A stretch of 64,000 nucleotides of DNA from Incurvaria masculella (GCA_946894095.1 OX335644.1:8971595-9035594); one strand, 5' to 3'; shown: positions 9,840-21,509, counted from the stretch's first letter. Translations and numbers: made by a program. Notes: generated by a model not told the origin, from the sequence alone.

Positions 9840-11160
9840 AATAGTTTCCGAAGCCGTGAGTGTTGTAACATAACGCCCGCCCCCCCGAGGCCCGCGCTGT
9901 TGATACACCCAACTATGCGAAAACTTCGCAACTAAAATATTATTGAGGGCGAAGTTGCCGAGAACAATGCCAGTCGTTCCGCGACGAAAACCATAACAGA
10001 CGTAATGAAAACTTTCTACAAATAATATTGACTCAAGCCACCGCGTTCCCTGAGCGACGGCCGCTCCCCACCGCTCCCCGCCGCTCGGCGCTCGCTGCGG
10101 CAGCCCCGACGCTTAGCTCGGCGCGCAGCGCGCCAGATGTTATGAATTCATAAAACGTATTTTGCAAGTTGCTATGACTCCGTTAATTTCCCAAGTTTTC
10201 ATTGCATTCGAATTAACTTCGATCAGCACAGTCGAAAGGATTGTATTTACTGTCTGCATATATATTTTCTAATGAATAAAAACACTATCAACCGCAAACA
10301 AATATATATATTCTCCGCCGGTGATTTGCATTAACTGTTTTGTGTCGTCAGCTACGGGATTTCCCGTCTATAAACGGACATAAATAAAATATTCAAGCGG
10401 AAAAGTTCGAGTTAAAAGGATACAATTCTCGGAAAGTCAGAGTTTTCCGCTGGGAAACGGGAAATTCTAAAACAATGCGCTTTTCTCCAGACCGAGTGAA
10501 CCGCTCGAGTCAGAGACGCCGACCGCAAGTCGTCGGGGCGGCGGCGACAGAATTATTTCCTCAAATTGTCTGAATTTAATTCTACGCGATAATGAATTCG
10601 CGCTCGCTCGCGGCGGACAGACGGAGGCACTTTGCACGGTTGCGTATGAAAAATGGAATCACAGCCATAGACAATTTGTCATTTTAATGTCGCCGTGTTG
10701 GGGGCTGTGTCGCCGCCGTCGCATCGCCGAGCGGCCAACGTCGCCGCGTCGCCGGCGCCCGATGGATAATTTATAACATCACGTGAATGGGAGAATACTC
10801 GACTCCGAACGTAAATATCATAGGGAGAATAATGTCGCCGGCGTCGGGCGTCGTCGGCGGCAGCTCGGCGGCGGCGCGGCGGCGGCGCGGCGGCGGCGCG
10901 GCGGCGGCGCGGCAGCGGCGGCGGAATGTAATTTGTGTGGAAGCCTTACAAAGATGGCTGACGCGGAAGGGAGCGGCTCCGCGCGCGAGCCGAATTAAAT
11001 TTGCGTCGAGGACTATAAATAATGAATTCACGGTCTCGAGGTATGAATGGAGGAATAAAACTTGGATTTATGTTAATCGCGAGTTGCAGCACGCGCCCGT
11101 AATTATGCAGGCGCACATTTCGCACGCCGCGGCGCCGCTACAACTTGTACAATTTTAAGT
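9840..11160. promoter_or_regulatory. Cluster of CpG-rich islands, candidate regulatory region
   Basis: GC-rich blocks (9875-9895, 10040-10140, 10495-10550, 10690-10770, 10830-10930, 11085-11140) alternate with AT motifs such as ATAATGAATTC, TTTAATTCTACGCG and GAATTAAATTTGCG. Positions 10850-10925 form an impure GCG-type triplet repeat, which creates long but repetitive open frames (123 codons at 10787-11158) that I do not accept as genes. The block lies upstream of the minus-strand exon and may hold enhancers, promoter sequence or non-coding exons. This is inference from composition only. Confidence 0.4.
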
Positions 11161-12279
11161 TGGGATCATTATAGAGACGCGAGAGAGGAGGGGGTGATGA
11201 TGTGGCTCGGGTTTGTGGAGGGACAGATCGTGTATGATTTTAATGAATAGCAAGCGTTATGGTGACGGTTCGGTGCAAGAAAATATATTGATGTGAATGT
11301 GGATATTCTATTTATCTACAATACATTTATTTTTAAATAGATTTTTTTATTTACGTTAATAAATTATGAAATAGTTTTATGCTAGCGCTCTTAGCTTTGA
11401 TGTTCATTAGAAATTGACATAAAGCTAGCTAGATAAACTCCTAGAGTAGCTAAACGTCTATTTGCGTTTAATAACGGTGGTTGTTATAATAATGAAAGTA
11501 TGGCTACACTATGCATGAACGCATTGAAGTCAAATCAAATCAAATTAAAGATTTATTTATTTATTTATTTATTTACAGCTAACTAAACATCATATTCACA
11601 ATATACAATAAAATAAAAAAGTAGCCTAACAAGTTTTTACAAATAAAAAAAAGGAATTGGAAGGATGTGAGGGCGTGTGTGAGTGTTTTAGGGTATGTTT
11701 GAGATATGAGGGTGTGTGTGTGTGTGAAAGAGAGAGAGAGAGAGAGAGAGAAACAGAGGGTGGGTTATCTGTGATTTTAAGTCTGAACCAAAATAATGTA
11801 ATTGAGAATAATATAACAAATAAAATATAATAAAAAAAACAAAAACAAAAAACTTTACATAAAATTGCTTTACATGTATTTAATATTAATTAATAATTAA
11901 TCCCCGGCCAAAGACGACAATACCTGTTTCTTGAAAGCAGGCTTTGTGCTACAAAATAGATCAGATAAGATACAATATATTTGTATACATCATTTTATAT
12001 ATTTATATATAAATAGCTATGGTAAAACACAGTATTGAATGCACAACGCACATGCACAAGTTAATGTATTTAATTAAATACAAACTGAAAGAAATCTTTG
12101 TAAAATCAACGATGAAAGCAACGATTTTTTAAAACTAATCCTGTTAGACTGTACACGAGGCTACAACTGAAGCAACAATATTTGATATATCCCCGCCCAT
12201 GATTCTGTACCATTATTTTCGCCAAAGCAACAAACGGCAAATAACAGTCGGACAGACACCGGACTCTCACTTGCGGCGT
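11161..12279. other. AT-rich sequence with a GT/GA microsatellite
   Basis: A (GT)8 run at 11711-11726 is followed by (AG)n at 11729-11751. A (TTTA)n run lies at about 11550-11570 and may be a LINE tail. No gene seen. Confidence 0.7.
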
Positions 12280-12560
12280 AAAATATCTCCCCCTTTCAGA
12301 CGTAAAGTGCTATAAGGCGTTTCATTCGGGAATAAAAAGTTTAGACGGCGCTTCAGGTCGTACGGCATTGTGCGGCGACACTAATGGATGGTTATATCGA
12401 CGGACAATGAAGGCTGAGTGACGGCGGCGGTGGGCGGGCGGTGCGGTGGGGTGGCGGCAGGGCGGGCGGGACGATGCACCCCGGCACCATCAATCACGGG
12501 CTCCGGGAAGAATGCACTCAGCAGCGAGTTAGAAAGGGCGGGAGAGGAGGTTTAAATTCA
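12280..12560. other. CpG-rich island
   Basis: Contains GGCGGCGGTGGGCGGGCGGT and related G-rich runs, next to AT motifs. No convincing coding frame. The end (12520-12590) shares a TATGGCGGC-GCGTAGCCAC motif with 23010-23035, which looks like a small dispersed repeat. Confidence 0.35.
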
Positions 12561-12994
12561 TTCGTATGGCGGCAGCGTAGCCACCTTCTTGGGAAAATAC
12601 ATATAATAAGAAAATACTAATATCATACAGATACACTGACGGTAGCTGTGCAGCTAAGTTTTTAAATTATTTTGTAGAGAAACTGCTTCTTTTTTTTTAG
12701 GCAAAGTTACTTTCGTATTTATTACATCAATATTTTTTATTTGTTTATTTGTTAAATATATGCTATTAAAGTATTTTAATTTTTCTCCTTCTTTGCCTAT
12801 GTATTAATTATTACTATGCTAATGGTAACTTTGCTGGTTTAAGCTATATTAAAATTTTTGTTATTAGTTAGATTTAAGACTGTTTGTTTTCTTGAATAAA
12901 ATAAAATAATCAAATAAAAATAAAGAAATAAAAGTAAAAAAAAAAACAATCGGTCCACTATTTCTTCCCGTAAATAGCCCAGAGCCGAATAAGG
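12561..12994. other. AT-rich sequence, nothing recognised
   Basis: Several A- and T-runs, no gene. Confidence 0.45.
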
Positions 12995-13230
12995 GATTAA
13001 TCGTTCATGGTTAGGATTCCACATTAAACTGGTTGCTCTCTTCTTTTCTTGGTAGTTGGTAGGGTTAATCCCGCCCGGGTTGGTCGAAGCTGCAATGAAG
13101 ATTGTCCGTGTTTTCAATCCAGTTCAATGTATATAGTTGTGCAATATAAGGAAGGTCCTTGCATGGCAGCTAGAGGTGTGTATGTCAGTGCCTGTGGTAT
13201 TAGCCATCCACGTCCAGTCACATAAAAAAG
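12995..13230 (+). repeat. SINE, body copy
   Basis: Contains GTTCATGGTTAGGATTCCAC, CCCGCCCGGGTTGGT, TCCAGTTCAATGTA, AAGGAAGGTCCTTGCATGGC and GGTATTAGCCATCCACGTCC, in the same order as the copy at 24241-24650. The head is absent. Confidence 0.75.
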
Positions 13231-14358
13231 CGCCCTCTCCGTTCGCTTGCTTAGCTAACTACAGATCCAACGACACGTAAGAACACGTAAAAACTTCACA
13301 TGACTTTATTCGATATTGTTCTTCCCGAATTAGTAAGCGTACGAACAGCTACACTGCCGCCATACGAATGGCTTAATCGCCATTCACGTTCTTTCTTGCT
13401 CGTTGGCACTCAGCCACTCCTATCTTTGCCCGGTTTCTGCTGAAGATAGACGGTAAAGCAAAGATTCGCCCCTTTGACCACTAAAAAAGTTTTTATTAGT
13501 GGTCAAATTTATTATTTATTTATTTATTATAGGCATTTTGTAAATTAAGTAAATGTACTTTTTCGTACTTTTACGATTTTTTTTCAAGGGGTGCTTTTGT
13601 ATGTATGTTTTGTTGGTTCGGGTCCAGCCTTCCAGTATATTCGTAAAGTAGTTCATTTTAATGGGCTCTTTCTTCAATTAACGTGTCCCTGTCCCTCCAT
13701 TATACATTATACAAATACATTTTGTAAATTATCTATGTTTGCAGCATTACGATGTTGCCATGAATCTGTGTCAGATCGTATTTAGATTTATGCTTATTAA
13801 AATATTATGAAACTTCCAATCGTGTAATTTAAATAAATATTGAAATTAGATAGCATTTTAAATATTTCCTGAGACAGAAAGCTAGGGACATTTAGTTGAA
13901 ATTAATATAATTTTAAGAATAAAAGCTGCCTCTTTTATCATTCCTGCCTTTTTGTGGACAAAAAATAATTGATTCCAATAAAGCGACACAATTTAGGAAA
14001 ATATAACGGAATAAGCATCATCTACTCCTATACACTTGTATGATACATTATTGGCAATTGAAGTAAATTGTTGTTAAGAGAGTGTATTGGCACTCGACTT
14101 ACATCCTCAACGATTACTAATTGGGATTAATTAAAGTCGCCGGCGTGCCTGGCAATTATCTTCGTTCTGGCAACACCCGAGTCGGGGGGAGAGCGGAGGG
14201 CAAGTGACATAACACTATATGCTGAGATCTTAGACTACTGTCGAAGTCGCACTTATTTTAGTGTAATTATTTTTATTATCAGTGTTAAGCGGTTGGAGTA
14301 TTGCTAGAGGCGAAAACACCAAAAGTTGACAAGATTGATTTTATTAAAATAATTACAT
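13231..14358. other. Non-coding sequence, nothing recognised
   Basis: AT-rich; a small GC-richer patch lies at 14130-14215. No gene or clear repeat end. Confidence 0.4.
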
Positions 14359-14632
14359 AAAACCGGCTAAGTGCGAGTTGGACTCGCACACGAATAATTC
14401 CGCACCATCGGACACGATTTAGCACAAAACAATCACGTTTCGTGCCCTCTTTATTCTGATCTCTAAAAGTTAACTACTAAATATCATAAGACGGCAAAAC
14501 GGCAATAGAAATGCACACTTTGTGAAATTTTCAGCTGTCTAACTATGAAGTATTATGAGATACAGCCTGCGGATGATCGAACGAACGGACGGACGGACAG
14601 CGGAGGCTTATTAATAGGGTTCCGTGGTCGCC
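14359..14632 (-). repeat. GGGTTCCGTACCC-family repeat, inverted copy
   Basis: Reads AAACCGGCTAAGTGCGAGT at its left end and GGACGGACAGCGGAGGCTTA then AATAGGGTTCCGT at its right end, the reverse complement of 26457-26756. Confidence 0.8.
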
Positions 14633-14927
14633 TGTCGACCAACGTCTGTAGTATTTTTACTTTTGTAGAGCAATAGACGTAAAATCCGAAATATGAGAAA
14701 AGGTTAGCTTTATACATAATTATATCTTTTTAGAATCTAGTTCGACGTTTGAAAACGTAGACTGCGTATTATCAACCTATATAAAACGTAATAGTGGAAA
14801 GCTAATCATTTTGATTTATTTTTTATGTAATAATACACACCGTTATGATAATAGCCCAAGCAATCGGGTGTAATGCGAATTACACCTCCCTTCTATAAAC
14901 ACGGCTAAATGTACTGCTCTATGCTAT

Positions 14928-15360
14928 TCATCCAATGCGATGATGTTAACCCGAGCGGGCTGAACCCTCCACCTAGCAAGGGAAGGGCACTTACAGTTTT
15001 ACATGGATCCCGAACCATGGAACAGCTCGTATTCCGTACGAAATGCACCTATCCAACTCAGATAGAGAAGAAAGTGGTGCAAGAACAGCAGGTCTATTCC
15101 TGCCATTAGGTAATCAGGAATCAGGAATCCCGAGTCTATAAAACCGCTTTTATAGCGATTTTCAAAGGCAGTTTTTCCACGGAAAACCTTCATTGATTAA
15201 AAGAACTATGCTCCAGAATATTTTCGTCAAGAAAATATCTTTGAAAACCGCTACAAAAGCTGTTTTCTAGACTCAGGTATCCCGATTCCCGATTACTGAA
15301 TGCCAGGAATAGACATGATAGGCGGGATTTCAAGCCATGAGCTATGATGTGGGAAGCAAG
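14928..15360 (-). repeat. SINE interrupted by a foldback element
   Basis: The SINE body lies inverted at 14928-15091 (ATCCAATGCGATGATGTTAA, ACATGGATCCCGAACCATGG, GAAGAAAGTGGTGC). Its tRNA-like head appears to resume at about 15322-15360 (GGCGGGATTTCAAGCC ... GCAAGTCTGCC). Between them sits the inverted repeat at 15092-15314. The head alignment is weaker than the body alignment. Confidence 0.6.
15092..15314. mobile_element. 223-bp foldback element inside a SINE
   Basis: Imperfect inverted repeat with arms of about 85 bp. The left arm opens GTCTATTCCTGCCATTAGG and the right arm closes with CCAGGAATAGAC. Internal matched blocks include GAATCCCGAGTCTA and TAGCGATTTTCAAAG. A half copy related to the right arm lies at about 34800-34875. 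No coding capacity. Confidence 0.65.
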
Positions 15361-15429
15361 TCTGCCTAACATAAATTACAAGAGGGGTTCATAACGTTAA
15401 CAAGTTACTAAAATTCACGAGAACGTACA

Positions 15430-15720
15430 TCGAAACACTTTCGTTATTGCCTCCCCCGCGTGCGACGAGATACATAAAGCATGATTCACACACGCGACAC
15501 GCGTCCACCGACAGGCCCGCGGCAAGGATCCCTAACCCCGGACCCGCTCCCTTAATCCCACCTGCGTCCCGGCTCACTTTATCTCAATTAAGGGGGTACG
15601 TGTGGTCTCGCCCCGTGTACGGCTACCTTAATTACGATCATTGTTGGCGTCGCGGTTTCAGCGCCCTCTACACTCTATTGTCCCGAATCGGGCAAATTGT
15701 GCGGTGAGTTTGTTCTAATC
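15430..15720. other. CpG-rich island
   Basis: A GC-rich stretch including CGCGACACGCGTCCACCGAC and GGTTTCAGCGCCCTC, with GCGGTGAGTT at 15700-15709 that resembles a donor. The 86-codon open frame at 15447-15707 has no recognisable features. Candidate regulatory sequence or non-coding exon. Confidence 0.3.
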
Positions 15721-15886
15721 GAAGCGATCTTTGCATCGTCCGCCTTGCGTGGAACGGTTGAATTTAGTTGAAAACATCTGGTCGACGTTTGATCTATGTA
15801 CAATTTTGACTTATACCTGCGAGGGAATTATGGACACTTTCGCACCTGAACTATAGCCACTTTAGCTGTTCTTTTACATGGGATTT

Positions 15887-15962
15887 CTAGCTTTCAAGCG
15901 AAAACCATGCCGGTCGGCCAGGTGCTTCTTCACATCATGTTTGAAGGATCCCAGGTTGCACT
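15887..15962 (-). repeat. Dispersed repeat, possible LINE C-terminal remnant
   Basis: Shares GCGAAAACCATG, GGCCAGGTGCTTCTTCACA and GTTTGAAGGATCCCAGGTTG with the duplicated block at 36201-36395. Confidence 0.65.
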
Positions 15963-16328
15963 TTGGGGGAAATACCTCAGCAATCCGGAATCCCATCGAG
16001 TCCATTATTTACCGTTGATCTAGAGGATTGGTTGGTATTTTGGTACATTGAAACTTCCCTTCGTCATGAGTTCCATGATACCTTATATATATTTCAGAGA
16101 CCGCACGAAAGAAACTTATTAAATTCCATTTTATATAAATATGAGAAATATCATTAAATTCGGTAAACATCGTGAGGTACCCACTACTTTGGATGTTTTG
16201 GGATTTATAGCAATAATGTGATGGATAATAATGCCATGGGCTTCCCGTTCATTATGTGTACCTAAATCATGATTGGCCAAAACAAATCTGACATTAGTTG
16301 ACCAACTAACAACGAAAAGTCAAGTTAA

Positions 16329-16800
16329 GGCGCTAGGACTAGCCAACTACTCGCGCCATACAAATGCACTTTTTAACAAATGTAATAATATGTAGTGAAA
16401 CGCTTCAGCAAATCCAAATAGAACTCCAGACTGATAATGGATTGTTAATATTTTTTTATTCCATCATTTATTTAAATAATAATAAAAATAAAAAAAGTTG
16501 ATTTTTCTCATTAGAAATCTGAAAGTCATTCGATTTCTAGATATAAGCAAAAACAGCATATATGCATAAACAAAAAATTCCATTTGCTTTTAGATTTCTA
16601 CATTTAGTCAAAAAAGTTCGGAAATGGACACCGTTTCCGCAATGTATTTTGTATAGAAAAAGGAAACATACATTAACGAAAATCATTCGATTCCTAGACA
16701 AGGAATCATATATTGTAAGGATGACACTTATAATCGTCAGACTTAGTTAGTTTACTTGAGGTGCCTCGTCTAACTTTGCGATTTGGCTAGTACCAGGCCC
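16329..16800 (+). mobile_element. 472-bp MITE with TTAA target site (family 2)
   Basis: Flanked by TTAA at 16325-16328 and 16801-16804. Imperfect terminal inverted repeats: GGCGCTAGGACTAGCCAA on the left, GGGCCTGGTACTAGCC read from the right. A second copy of exactly the same length lies inverted at 38608-39079 with very few differences. TTAA duplication is the mark of piggyBac-type transposases, so this is probably a piggyBac-derived MITE. Its A/T-rich interior has only a chance 62-codon open frame. Confidence 0.85.
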
Positions 16801-16804
16801 TTAA

Positions 16805-18419
16805 TATAAATATTGTAAAAAAGAAGACGATAAGCTACACGTTAACGAAATACTCCTTACGACGACGGTTTTCCTTCTACACAGGGGCGGTTTCTCGGGC
16901 GACTCTTATTCATATGAAATGGCAATCGAATTGTCCATGTTTTACATCCAGTTCACGGTTTGCAAAATCGTTTTGCAACGCTATTATATTACTGATTATA
17001 ACATATTCATATGAACTTATTTGAATTGGTCAACACCCTATAATAACCTTTGAATAAAATTGTTTTTTGTGGCGCCATTTGGTGGTAAAGTTTGGCAGCC
17101 GTCCTCCCCATTGCATCGCTCTGGAAGATACAACTCTTGTGGAACTACGCTATACGGAGTTACCGTAAATCACTGTTACGTCTCAATTATGTGCTGTATA
17201 CTGAAGCGTGTACATATATTTACTTTCACTATGATTAATCGTACGCACAAATATATTTGACGAATTTCCAAAAAACCGTAAAGCCACCAAATATATTAAA
17301 AAGTATTAAGAAAAGCCAATCGCATGTTCTCTGATACTTCATTCCGTACAGCCGCGCCGCCGCGTTGTGCGGCTCCAGGCCGGCGACGCGACGTTTAATT
17401 CGAGGCTGGTTTAATTGGCGCGGAAATAAATCACTGCGGGAGAAATTATGGATATTTCTCACGGAGTTTTTCGTTAACGCTAGTTTCATAAAAGTCAAGC
17501 GTCCTATTGAAATACCTCCTGCTATAAATAGAATGCCTAGTTCGATGGTTAAACAAAGCACTGGTTCTCACAGTAGAAGAAATTTAGGGTACGATACAAG
17601 AGATACTGTCGATTTAATTTCGTTGCAGACGAATTTTTTTTTCTATTATTTTCATCTTATACTATAGCTATTTATTTCTTTTTTATTCCATAATTTATTT
17701 TCGGTTTGAAAATAGACTGCCTAAGTAGAGGTCGAGGTAAAGTAAATTTTATTTTTTGTTTTGCTGGAATCGTTTTCCCAATTGAAACATTTCAAAACAA
17801 TAATTTTGGCCTGCCTAAAAGATCAATTCATAAAATATTCATCTGTAATTTTAGAATTGCAGCATAAGCAAATATTGTAGTTATGTCCCGCGTAAGTTTT
17901 AAAAAATAAAAAATATTAAAATATTAATAAGCAATCTTTTTTTGTAAACAGAGAGTAAAAATAGAAAACATTTTTGAATGTGAAATTATCTCAGTATATA
18001 TTTCGAAATATGACTCCCAAAAGCTCGAACAAAAAAAGCAAGAAGAGGAAAGGTTCCAATTGTAATCCCTGTGGTAGGCCCGAGGTTACATGAGATTCAT
18101 ATCCACGCTTTATAGTAAGAAGAATAAATCATATATCATCAACCCTATCGAATGAATGCATTGCAAATATCATTGTTGCTGCTAACTTTATTAGAGTTGT
18201 GTAGCTAAAGCTTCACTTAAATACTGAAATAATAATGTATGAGGTTCAAAGTGATGAAATATTGAAATTAAAAAATTATACTTTAAAAAAAAATCATTTC
18301 ATTGCTGAGGACGGGGCAAAAAGTTGACTTGAGACCTTTTTTTAACCGATATGGGTGGCTGTGCTGAGAGACCAAAGGTACTTAGAAAACCTAAATCCGC
18401 CTCACCTCCGCTCAGCGAG
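16805..18419. other. Mostly AT-rich sequence without a gene
   Basis: A weak SINE scrap may lie at 16880-16945 (CATGTTTTACATCCAGTTCA). A small GC-richer patch at 17340-17480 contains CGACGCGACGTTTAATTCG and GGTTTAATTGGCGCGG, like the other islands. Nothing else is recognised. Confidence 0.4.
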
Positions 18420-18965
18420 GCACCATACCAGCGGATTTGCAGACTATCGCTGAGCTAATAAGCTTGTCTAAATCACGTTTGAAGACTGCCAGGTTATAGG
18501 AAAGACACCCGCCGGCAGACAGTTCCATATCCTGGCGGTGCGGCACAGAAATGAGTTTGAGAAACGGTTCGATCTCAATAGCCTGTCTCTCCGGAATAGA
18601 GGATATAATTTCCGCAGAGCAAGGTCCATAATAGTACTTGTAGAACAGACTAACCTATAAACCATCTGTGGCTCAGGGATTCCAGGCCAACGGTGAGTTG
18701 TGGGTCACGAACAAGACAGATCGCTCGGCGCTGTATTGCGTCCAAAGACTTCAAAAGGTACTGGGAACTAACTTTCCAAATGTGGCTACAGTATTCTATC
18801 ACCGGCCTTATCTGTGATTTGTAAAGAGGAAGTAGTTGTGCCGGTAAAAATAACCTTCTGCAACGGTATAGGATGCCCAGTTTCTGCCATACAATTTCTG
18901 GGTTGGATTAAATAATGCGCCGAAAACCCAAGTCTTTGGAGATATTGCAGCCCAGGGGCCCAGAT
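18420..18965 (-). pseudogene. LINE reverse-transcriptase C-terminal remnant (CR1/jockey-like)
   Basis: On the minus strand, pieces in different frames give RPVIEYCSHIWK, SLDAIQRRAICLV and then SNSFLCRTARIWNCLPAGVF. These are hallmarks of the thumb/C-terminal part of CR1- and jockey-type LINE proteins. The frames break more than once, so it is a dead, truncated copy. It abuts the palindromic repeat at 18987. Confidence 0.75.
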
Positions 18966-18986
18966 GCTCCAAAAATAAAAAAAAAA

Positions 18987-19262
18987 TTAACAAAAAAAAT
19001 AACCGACTTCAAAGAAAAAGCACTAAAAAGTAAAAAATAATTTCCATTTTTGTAGTTACGATTTCTGTTATTTTTTGAGTCGGCGTCAGCCGGGCACGCG
19101 CTGCGCCAATCAAGAGAACCTAACCTAACCTAACCTAACCTAACCTGACCTAACCTTGGCTGACACCGACTCAAAAAATAACAAAAATCGTAACTACAAA
19201 AATGGAAATATTTTTTTACTTTTTAGTGCTTTTTCTTTGAAGTCGGTTATTTTTTTTGTTAA
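18987..19262. repeat. Palindrome with telomere-type CCTAA repeats in its centre
   Basis: Arms of about 106 bp (18987-19092 and 19157-19262) are near-perfect inverted copies, including AACCGACTTC and its complement. The 64-bp spacer contains five consecutive CCTAA units plus a CCTGA and one more CCTAA (about 19117-19155). CCTAA is the insect telomere unit. The arms belong to the AAGTCGGTT repeat family. Confidence 0.85.
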
Positions 19263-19622
19263 ATTTTTTTATTTGTTTATTTTTAGTGAATCTGAAGTAC
19301 ACTTACTAATTTGTACACGTCCTTTCCAATAAAAAATGAATCACCGAAATCGGTTGTCGTTATATTGAGTTATTCGTCCATTTGTCGCGCACATCTTAAT
19401 ACAAATTTAAGACTTTTATGATTTTCTCATGGATATCATTGCCAGAACTTAACCAAATTAAAATGGGACCACTTGGAAAGCACTAGCTATCATTTAAAAA
19501 AATAATCATCAAAATCGGTTCACCCAGGCAAAAGTTATGAGGTAACAAACATAAAAAAAACAAAAAAAAACATAAAGACGAATTGATAACCTCTTCATTT
19601 TTTAAAGTCGGTTAAAAAATTA
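19263..19622 (+). repeat. AAGTCGGTT-family dispersed repeat, remainder
   Basis: Continues the right arm with blocks shared with 41340-41668: GTGAATCTGAAGTACACTTA, ACCGAAATCGGTTG, TGGGACCACT and AAAATCGGTTCACCCAGGC. It ends with AAGTCGGTTAAAA at 19607-19619. Non-coding. Confidence 0.8.
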
Positions 19623-19700
19623 CCCATCATTCCTAATTGGTGAATTTCCAAAGTGACACTCTAACCTAAGCCGAGCCGGGAACTTCAGCTATTCTATTAA

Positions 19701-19934
19701 GGGCCGATTTTTCGATCTTCAGATAGTACTTATCGGACTGATAAATTGTGCAAATTCATGTTTGTCAAAAGACGGATAGTCATTGCCGAAGAATTATATC
19801 TTCTATCAAAATTATCTGGCGATAATTTTGCTAATAAACACATAGATTTACTATATCGGAAGGTTACGTAGAAGCGTAAATAAATTCGTCGAATAGTTAT
19901 CTGGCTGTTTATCTGACCATCGAAAAATTAGCCC
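19701..19934 (+). mobile_element. 234-bp Harbinger-like MITE
   Basis: Flanked by TAA on both sides (19698-19700, 19935-19937). Terminal inverted repeats start GGGCCGATTTTTCGAT and end ATCGAAAAATTAGCCC. Related copies lie at 35385-35610 and, inverted, at 45936-46161. A 3-bp TAA/TTA duplication is typical of PIF/Harbinger MITEs. Confidence 0.75.
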
Positions 19935-20214
19935 TAAATCGAGTAAATAAAATTATTTCATACATTAAAAAAATAAAATAAACAGTTGAAAAAAATATTA
20001 TGTCTATTTATGTGGTGATATTAAATTTCCAGCATTAACTTAAAATATTAAAGGCAAGTTCGTTAAATTCTGGCTGACGATCAGAAATAAAAAATCACTA
20101 GTTTTGCCCACTCATTAAATCGGTCTCGAGTTATGTTCGCCTTAACGGGTTCAATTTGCTTCTAGTCCATTTGTTATGGTAATTAGTGTGAAACTCAACC
20201 TCTGGAAGTTAGGA

Positions 20215-21260
20215 TTCAGCCTCGAACCTTATTCGTATTCGCACTCCGCCCGCGTAATGAAAACTTTAATTGTAGGTTCAACCTAATTTAGGAGCATTGT
20301 TCCAAGCTCCGCCATTGACATTTCGCACCCCTCACACGCAAAAGTCAAAAGTGGAACCGGGCTCGAGTCCCCCCTAAATAATAATTCCGACGACTCTCGC
20401 CGCGATGAAACCAAAACAACGCAGCCACTTTCTTGTTAACACATTTAATAATATTTCTGCTCGGTTACGAGGCGACGCCCTGAAGGAAATTGCCAAGAAT
20501 CACCCCATTAGCCCTCCCTGCCAATTCTGGAGAGGCGGACGCGACGCGCCAATTGAAAATATTTCCCTTTTTATTACGGGCGAGGCGACGGGACGGAAGA
20601 TAACGGCCGCTACACTTGCACCATTACAATTAGCGTGACGCCGGAGGGCGGGGGGGCTCAAGGTGACCCCGCCCGCCCGCCCGCCCGCCCACCGTACCGC
20701 GTGGGCGGGCGGATATCAACAGTACTTTTAAAGCAGACTCCGCGTTTAGGAAGTTTGTTTCGTAGGGCTTGTGTAACTTACCACTTCGGTTCGAACATAT
20801 CGCGACGCGAATTGCCTGGTTTTCCGCTAACTTTCAACGAGTGGTATTAAAAGTTGGATCCCCGAAGCGAGACTCGCGAAAGATACTCTCAAAAGACGGG
20901 ATAATCCGCCGTTTTTACGTGTATCACCGGAGGCAATTACTTTCGGTTTATTAAAATTGAGAGCAGACAAAATTTGCTTCACCCGAAGAAAGATCGCCTA
21001 TGCAAATACGTATAGCTTCGGCGGGGCGAGGCCGGCACATGACCCGCCTTGAGTAATGCGCGCTGGGACACTTTATGAGGTCATAAATCGCGCAAATTGA
21101 GGCCATGAAAACTCACCATAACGACTTCTACTCAATAATATGCCACGGAAGCCGAAACTGGCCCGCGTTGTCGTGAAGGAATTCGTAATTTGGAAGGCGT
21201 CGCCCGACTGAAATATCTGGGCATCCGGAAGGGTTACGTATCCGATACATATTTTTTAAG
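20215..21260. promoter_or_regulatory. Cluster of CpG-rich islands, candidate regulatory region
   Basis: Unlike its AT-rich flanks, this kilobase mixes CpG-rich blocks with AT motifs. A C/G-rich run lies at 20640-20720 with five CCCG units. TTTATGAGGTCATAAA at 21072-21087 is a near-palindrome holding an AGGTCA nuclear-receptor half site between TTTATGA and TCATAAA, which resemble Abd-B/Cdx sites. Open frames of 60-77 codons at 20405-20954 show no family features. Function is inferred from composition only. Confidence 0.4.
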
Positions 21261-21304
21261 GATTTAAATACGAAAGCGCCAGGCGGCAATTTCAATATTT
21301 TGTA

Positions 21305-21347
21305 TGCTATTAAACTGTTGGCATGCCTCGAAATAAATAAATAAATA
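21305..21347 (+). repeat. LINE 3' tail
   Basis: AAACTGTTGGCATGCCTCGA followed by (AATA)n, matching the tail at 7600-7662. Confidence 0.65.
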
Positions 21348-21509
21348 TTTGTATAGGCCGAATCCGAATGAATGATTATATTTCGGTATATAATACTGCT
21401 TATACTTTACCTATTTTTGCAATGAACGTATATGAGCATTTAAGATACTAACAAGGAATGTACTTAGAGTGGAAACTCGCGTCGCTGTTATTAACTATTT
21501 TATTAAATA

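Noticed and set aside
10787..11158. 123-codon plus frame rich in Arg/Ala/Gly
   Set aside because: Explained by an imperfect GCG triplet run; no recognisable features outside it and no supporting splice sites.
17235..17667. Overlapping 100-108-codon frames on both strands
   Set aside because: AT-rich, no motif, no splice borders; mutual shadows.
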